From: Ostreiculturibacter nitratireducens | GTDB lineage: Bacteria; Pseudomonadota; Alphaproteobacteria; Rhodobacterales; Rhodobacteraceae | Length of the DNA stretch: 64,000 bases | Direction: 5' to 3' | Assembly: GCF_032670585.1 (NCBI RefSeq) | Contig: NZ_JAVQHL010000005.1 | Location: 1-64,000 of the forward strand | Shown here: piece after piece, positions 59,981-64,000 of the stretch | How the letters are laid out: the number at the start of each line of letters is the position of its first letter | Position numbering within the stretch: the first letter of the stretch is position 1 | The notes under the pieces: model-generated | The model's database searches: none | What the model was told of the DNA's origin: nothing | The model's input: the letters and a program-made list of their open reading frames with translations, nothing else | Program-made: the position numbers and the translations under genes

Positions 59981-61192
59981 TTACTCGTGCCGAAGCGCCT
60001 CGATCGGGTCGAGCCGCGCCGCGCGGCGAGCCGGGAAATATCCGAACACGATCCCGATCAGCGCCGAGAAGCCGAAGGCAAGCAGGATGATGAAGGGATC
60101 GGGAGAGAATGGCACGTTGAGGAGGTTCGCCCCCACCGCGCCGAGCCCGAGCCCGAGAAGGATCCCGAGCGCCCCGCCGAGAAGCGACAGCACGATCGCT
60201 TCCACGAGGAACTGCATCAGCACCTGGCGTTCCTCGGCGCCGACGGCGAGCCGGATGCCGATCTCGCGCGTGCGTTCCGTGACGGAAACGAGCATGATGT
60301 TCATGATCCCGATCCCGCCGACAAGCAGGCTGACAGCGGCGACCGCCGATAGAAGCCCCGTCAGGACGTTGGTGATCCCCGTCAGCACCGAGGCGATCTG
60401 CTTCATGTCGAAGACGTTGAAATCATCCTCTTCGTCCAGACCGATCCGCCGCCTTTCGCGCATCAACCTCTCGATCTCGCCCTTGGCCTTGTCGGTGGAA
60501 TAGCCGTCCTTCACCGCAACGTAGATCAGGGGCACGTCGTTGTTCCCCGCGACCCGCCGCTGGAATGTCTTGAGCGGGATCAGGACGAAATCGTCCTGAT
60601 CGGTGCCGAAGCTCGACACGCCCTGCTCCTCCATCACGCCGATTACCTTGCAGGAGATGGTTTTCAGCCGCATCGTCTGGCCGGCCGGATCGCCGGCGCC
60701 GAAAAGCTCGCGGCGGACGGTCTCCCCCAGGACGCAGACGGAGGCGCCGACGCGAAGCTCGCTTTCGAAGAACGGGCGGCCAAGCACCACCGGCATGTCC
60801 CGCGCCTCCAGATAGCGGGTGTCGGTGCCTATGACTGTGGTCGACCGGTTCTCGTTTCCCGCGATCGCGGTCATCATCCGCGTATTGGCGGGCGCCGCCA
60901 CGCGCACGCTCGCGATCTGGTCCTGTATCGCGTCCACGTCCCGCACGTCGAAACTCGCCGCCGCGCCGCTCGTCCCCCCGGGTCCGTGCGGCCCCTGCCC
61001 CGGCCGCACCACGAGAAGGTTGCGCCCGAGTTTCGCCACGTCCGATGTCACCTGCTCGGCCGAGCCCTGGCCCACCGTCACCATCGCGATCACGGCACCC
61101 ACGCCGATCACCACGCCGAGGATCGTCAGGAACGACCGCAACGCGTTGCGGAAGATGGCCTGGACAGCGAGGCGGATCGTCTCCCACAGCAT
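59981..61192 (-). CDS. ABC transporter permease, MacB-like
   Basis: This 403-residue inner-membrane protein has one N-terminal TM helix with FRNALRSFLTILGVVIGVGAV, a large periplasmic MacB_PCD domain (about 50-260) and three C-terminal TM helices of the FtsX type (NIMLVSVTERTREIGIRLAVG, then FGYFPARRAARLDPIEALRHE). It forms the transporter dimer with the ATPase encoded immediately upstream (gap 1 nt). Together with the MacA-like adaptor it should export a macrolide, lipopeptide or other envelope compound, probably via an outer-membrane TolC partner that is not here. Confidence 0.92.
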   Translation of the reverse strand: MLWETIRLAVQAIFRNALRSFLTILGVVIGVGAVIAMVTVGQGSAEQVTSDVAKLGRNLLVVRPGQGPHGPGGTSGAAASFDVRDVDAIQDQIASVRVAAPANTRMMTAIAGNENRSTTVIGTDTRYLEARDMPVVLGRPFFESELRVGASVCVLGETVRRELFGAGDPAGQTMRLKTISCKVIGVMEEQGVSSFGTDQDDFVLIPLKTFQRRVAGNNDVPLIYVAVKDGYSTDKAKGEIERLMRERRRIGLDEEDDFNVFDMKQIASVLTGITNVLTGLLSAVAAVSLLVGGIGIMNIMLVSVTERTREIGIRLAVGAEERQVLMQFLVEAIVLSLLGGALGILLGLGLGAVGANLLNVPFSPDPFIILLAFGFSALIGIVFGYFPARRAARLDPIEALRHE

Positions 61193-61193
61193 C

Positions 61194-61901
61194 TCAGGCC
61201 GCCCCTTTCGCCGGGCCGTCGTTCTCGATACGGCCGTCGAGGAAGTGGATCAGCCGGTGCGCGTAGGCCGCCATCTCGGTCTCGTGCGTCACCATGACGA
61301 TGGTGATCCCCTCGTCCCGGTTGAAGCGCGTCAGGAGGTCCATGATCTCACGGCTGCGCGCGGTATCGAGGTTGCCGGTCGGTTCGTCCGCCATGATCAC
61401 CGCGGGCCGCCCGACAATCGCGCGGGCGATCGCCACGCGCTGCTGCTGGCCACCGGAAAGCTCCGAGGGGTCGTGGCCTTCGCGGCCGCGAAGCCCGACC
61501 TTGTCGAGCGCGTCCAGCGCAAGCGCGCGCCTCTCCGCCGCGCCGACGCCCTTGTAGATCAGGGGCAGTTCGACGTTCTCAAGCGCCGTTCTCCGGGCGA
61601 GCAGGTTGTAGCCCTGGAAGACGAAGCCGATGTAGTTCCGCCGCAAGAGCGCGCGCTGGTCGCGGGTGAGTTTGCCCACATCCGCGCCGAGGAAATGGTA
61701 GGTCCCGTCCGTCGGCGTGTCGAGGCAGCCCAGAAGGTTCATCGCGGTGGACTTTCCCGACCCGCTCGGCCCCATGATCGCGACGAATTCGCCCTCGCGG
61801 ATGGTCATGTCGACTTCCGACAGCGCGCGCACCCGCGCCGCGCCGGTGCCGTAGACCTTCGAGATGCAGGAAAGCGAGATGAGCGGCGCGGCCTCTCCCA
61901 T
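61194..61901 (-). CDS. ABC transporter ATP-binding protein, MacB-like
   Basis: This 235-residue ATPase has Walker A GPSGSGKST, Q-loop region GFVFQGYNLLARRTALENV, signature LSGGQQQRVAIARA and Walker B VIMADEPTGNLD. The motif set is that of the LolD/MacB subfamily. In E. coli MacB the ATPase and permease are fused; here they are separate adjacent genes. It drives the MacB-like permease. Confidence 0.93.
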   Translation of the reverse strand: MGEAAPLISLSCISKVYGTGAARVRALSEVDMTIREGEFVAIMGPSGSGKSTAMNLLGCLDTPTDGTYHFLGADVGKLTRDQRALLRRNYIGFVFQGYNLLARRTALENVELPLIYKGVGAAERRALALDALDKVGLRGREGHDPSELSGGQQQRVAIARAIVGRPAVIMADEPTGNLDTARSREIMDLLTRFNRDEGITIVMVTHETEMAAYAHRLIHFLDGRIENDGPAKGAA

Positions 61902-61906
61902 CGCCG

Positions 61907-63166
61907 TTACGGCTCCTCGACGACGTCGGTGATGGCGAGGTCACCCTCGGCAAGGTCTCCTTCGGTGACGACGCTTCTAACGCCGTCCGTGGCGCCGGTG
62001 CGTATCGACACGGGAACCGCCGCGCCGTCGCGCAGCACCCAGACGGTCCGCGTGCCGTCCGCCGCGGGCGCCTGTACGGTCTCCTCCCCCGGCGGCTGCC
62101 GCGGCATCAGGAGGCCCAGAAGCCCGCCCCCGCCCTGCTTGTCGTCGTCCGCTTCGAGCGGGGGCGAGAAGCGAAGTGCCGTGTTCGGGATGAGGACCGC
62201 GTCGGTGATCTCCTCCGCGACGATCTCCGCCGTGGCGGTCATTCCCGGTCGCAGCAGAAGCTCTGAATTGTCGATGATCAGTTCCGCCTCGTAGGTCACG
62301 ACCCCTTCCACCGTCTGCGGCGCGTAGAGGATCTTGGCGATCTCGGCCGGGAAGACCCGGTCCTGATAGGCCTCGACCGTGAAGGTGGCGCGATCGTCGA
62401 CATGCACGCTCGCCACGTCCGCCTCGTCGATATCGACGCGAAGCTCCATCTTCGACAGGTCTTCCGCGATCGTGAACAGGACCGGCGCCTGAAGCGATGA
62501 GGCGACGGTCTGGCCCACGTCCACGTTGCGGCCCAGGATGACCCCGTCGATCGGAGAACAGATGCACGCCTTGGCGAGGTTCGTCTCCTCGTAACGCAGA
62601 TCCGCTTCCGCGACCTTGGCATCGGCCCGCGCGATCTCGGCGCTCGCCTCGGCGCGGGCAAGGGCCGCCTGCGAGGATTGCAGCATCTGCAACGACACGA
62701 CGTTCCGGTCGGCCAGTTCCTTGACGCGTTCGTAATCCTCCAGCGCCTCCCCCAGCGTGGCCTCCGCCTCCGTCACGCGCGCAAGCCGCGCCGCGAGTGT
62801 CGCGCGGCTCCGCTCCATCGAGGCTTCGAGCTTCTCGGTGTCGAGTTCGGCCAGGACCTGCCCTTTCCTCACGACGTCGTTGCTGTCGGCGCGGACCGAT
62901 TTGACCGTGCCCGAAAGTTCGCTTGATACCTCGACGAGGTTCGTGGGCTCGACCGTGCCAGTGGCCGTGACCGTCACCGTCAGGGCCCCCCGTTGCACGG
63001 GCGAGGTGGAATAGATCGTCGCGGCCTCCCCGGCACCTCGGGTGTAGAGATACCAGCCCGCACCTGCGACCAGGGCGATGATGACGCCCGCGGTCACCCC
63101 ACGCCGCCAGCGCGAATGCGGTCGGGCGCGCGCGAGAACCTCGTCGATGTCAGGTCTGTCGGTCAT
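61907..63166 (-). CDS. periplasmic adaptor subunit of efflux system, MacA-like
   Basis: This 419-residue membrane-fusion protein has an N-terminal TM anchor (about residues 24-44), lipoyl-like halves, an alpha-helical hairpin (LAARLARVTEAEATLGEALEDY) and beta-barrel domain (ICSPIDGVILGRNVDVGQTV). MacA-like proteins link the inner-membrane pump to TolC and stimulate its ATPase. It is the first gene of the three-gene operon; 5 nt separate it from the ATPase gene. An FNR-type box lies 58 bp upstream. Confidence 0.92.
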   Translation of the reverse strand: MTDRPDIDEVLARARPHSRWRRGVTAGVIIALVAGAGWYLYTRGAGEAATIYSTSPVQRGALTVTVTATGTVEPTNLVEVSSELSGTVKSVRADSNDVVRKGQVLAELDTEKLEASMERSRATLAARLARVTEAEATLGEALEDYERVKELADRNVVSLQMLQSSQAALARAEASAEIARADAKVAEADLRYEETNLAKACICSPIDGVILGRNVDVGQTVASSLQAPVLFTIAEDLSKMELRVDIDEADVASVHVDDRATFTVEAYQDRVFPAEIAKILYAPQTVEGVVTYEAELIIDNSELLLRPGMTATAEIVAEEITDAVLIPNTALRFSPPLEADDDKQGGGGLLGLLMPRQPPGEETVQAPAADGTRTVWVLRDGAAVPVSIRTGATDGVRSVVTEGDLAEGDLAITDVVEEP

Positions 63167-63223
63167 TCCGCCCGCGCCTCCTTCGGATCGCGGGAACCCT
63201 ACGGCTGACGATCAGGAGCTGCC

Positions 63224-63237
63224 TTGATCCGCGTCAA
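63224..63237. promoter_or_regulatory. FNR/CRP-type binding box upstream of the MacA-like gene
   Basis: TTGAT-CCGC-GTCAA matches the FNR consensus TTGAT-N4-ATCAA at 9 of 10 positions. Centred about 64 bp upstream of the start codon, it could put this efflux operon under FnrL/Dnr-type oxygen or nitric-oxide control. Confidence 0.6.
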
Positions 63238-63348
63238 AGGCGCTGCTGGGGCCATGAGGACCCACTGAAGGGTCCGGCCCGGCTTCGTCTGCGTATCGCC
63301 CGGCATTGCGCCGATCCGCCATGCATCCCGGCGGAGGTCCGGCCAGAT

Positions 63349-64000
63349 TCAGTCAATCTCCAGATCGCACCGAAAACGCCTGATGCTCGTCGTCAGTCTT
63401 TCAGGCGCGGCGATCAGGTAGAGGCCCCGAGAGTGGTCTCGGTCCAGTATCTCGTGGTCCGCCCCGACCGCCAGACGGATATCCGCATCGGCCATAAGGC
63501 AGCCCTCCCCGGCCTCGATGACGACATCGGCGCCCGAACTCTTCGCGCCGACGGCACCGTCACCGTCCTTCCCGCTGATGGCGTCACCCGAACACCCGGT
63601 GCCGCGAAGCCACGCGCCAGAAACCGCGTCATAGTCGAAGAGACACGGGCCGACGATGATGGATTCAAGCGGCTCTGTCTGGCGGAGCCCTATCACGCGA
63701 CGGATGAGGGACATCCGGCAACCCCGGGTCGTCGTGCAGAGTTCCTCGATGACCGCTTGATCGAGGCGGAGGGAAGAGGCGCGCCCTGTCTGGCGTGCGT
63801 CAAGCGTGAACGTGGCGCTTCCAATTCGCCTGCCCTCCTCCACCGTTACCTTTCCGTTGTCGTTGAGGTAGGGCACCGGCATTTCCGCGACGAGGCGCTC
63901 ATATTCGGGGACGATCCGTTCCAGTTCTTCCTGTCGCTTCTTCAGGTCGTCGATTTCTGCGAGCAGGCAGAGGAAGAAACTGCGCGGAGGGATTTCTTCG
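63349..64000 (-). CDS. hypothetical protein, 5' end beyond the window
   Basis: The frame is open from the TGA or equivalent stop at 63349 to the window edge, giving at least 217 residues. Near its visible start it has a hydrophobic patch (SFFLCLLAEI) and a charged helix DDLKKRQEELERIVPEYERL that is likely a coiled coil; a beta-rich domain with six cysteines follows (ELCTTTRGCRM, GPCLFDYD, GTGCSGD, EGCLMAD). The pattern suggests an exported, disulfide-bonded domain. An internal ATG at 63882 is a less likely start. No family recognised. Confidence 0.65.
   Translation of the reverse strand, partial: EEIPPRSFFLCLLAEIDDLKKRQEELERIVPEYERLVAEMPVPYLNDNGKVTVEEGRRIGSATFTLDARQTGRASSLRLDQAVIEELCTTTRGCRMSLIRRVIGLRQTEPLESIIVGPCLFDYDAVSGAWLRGTGCSGDAISGKDGDGAVGAKSSGADVVIEAGEGCLMADADIRLAVGADHEILDRDHSRGLYLIAAPERLTTSIRRFRCDLEID

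Overview
The window is high-GC DNA from an alphaproteobacterium, almost certainly family Rhodobacteraceae. The main evidence is a circularly permuted two-piece tmRNA with the alphaproteobacterial tag ANDNRAPVALAA, a trgA-trgB-cysK tellurite locus, a fumC-DUF4169-ribbon-helix-helix operon, a cobA-DUF2849-cysI-cysH-DUF934 operon, and GSCFA and DUF1194 proteins. All calls come from reading the sequence; no database search was run.

Region 1 (1-14.0 kb) is accessory catabolism and transport. It starts with the N-terminus of an IS6-family transposase at the window edge, then a perfect 22-bp palindrome and the 3' remnant of a broken gene. Next come, on the minus strand, an alpha/beta hydrolase, an MBL-fold hydrolase, a fused OppDF-type double ATPase and OppC/OppB permeases. 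A GlxA-like AraC regulator, an HpcH/HpaI aldolase, a BetB-like aldehyde dehydrogenase and an IlvD/Edd sugar-acid dehydratase lie on the plus strand. A Tat-exported family 5 solute-binding protein on the minus strand closes the cluster. Together they look like uptake plus non-phosphorylative breakdown of an unidentified hydroxy-acid or conjugate: dehydratase, then aldolase, then aldehyde oxidation.

Region 2 (14.0-19.8 kb) is a decayed, very GC-rich mobile island on the 3' side of tRNA-Ser(GGA). It holds a truncated HK97 capsid gene, a DUF5681 protein, a ParB-methyltransferase fusion, DUF2924, a frameshifted large serine recombinase and a set of TTCCCTGTT boxes spaced in multiples of 11 bp.

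Region 3 (20-32 kb) is chromosomal: a minus-strand operon cfa-trgA-trgB-cysK-mscS-alaX, then photolyase, a class V aminotransferase, a methyltransferase and an orphan PotD-like binding protein.

Region 4 (32-44.4 kb) carries ssrA (with promoter, tag frame and terminator), chrA, sspB, fumC, an alpha/beta hydrolase with an Asp nucleophile, a GSCFA protein, two tRNA-Val genes around a histidine phosphatase, an HU-like gene and lon with a heat-shock-type promoter.

Region 5 (44.7-64 kb) has two tail-to-tail Hint-domain genes, tgt, an Fe-S assembly pair (SufT and an IscA-like protein), tpiA, an EamA transporter, a cytochrome P450, an Lrp-type regulator divergent from the assimilatory sulfate-reduction operon ending in ferredoxin-NADP reductase, infC with a non-AUG (AUA) start, a lipoprotein, and a MacAB-like efflux operon preceded by an FNR-type box.
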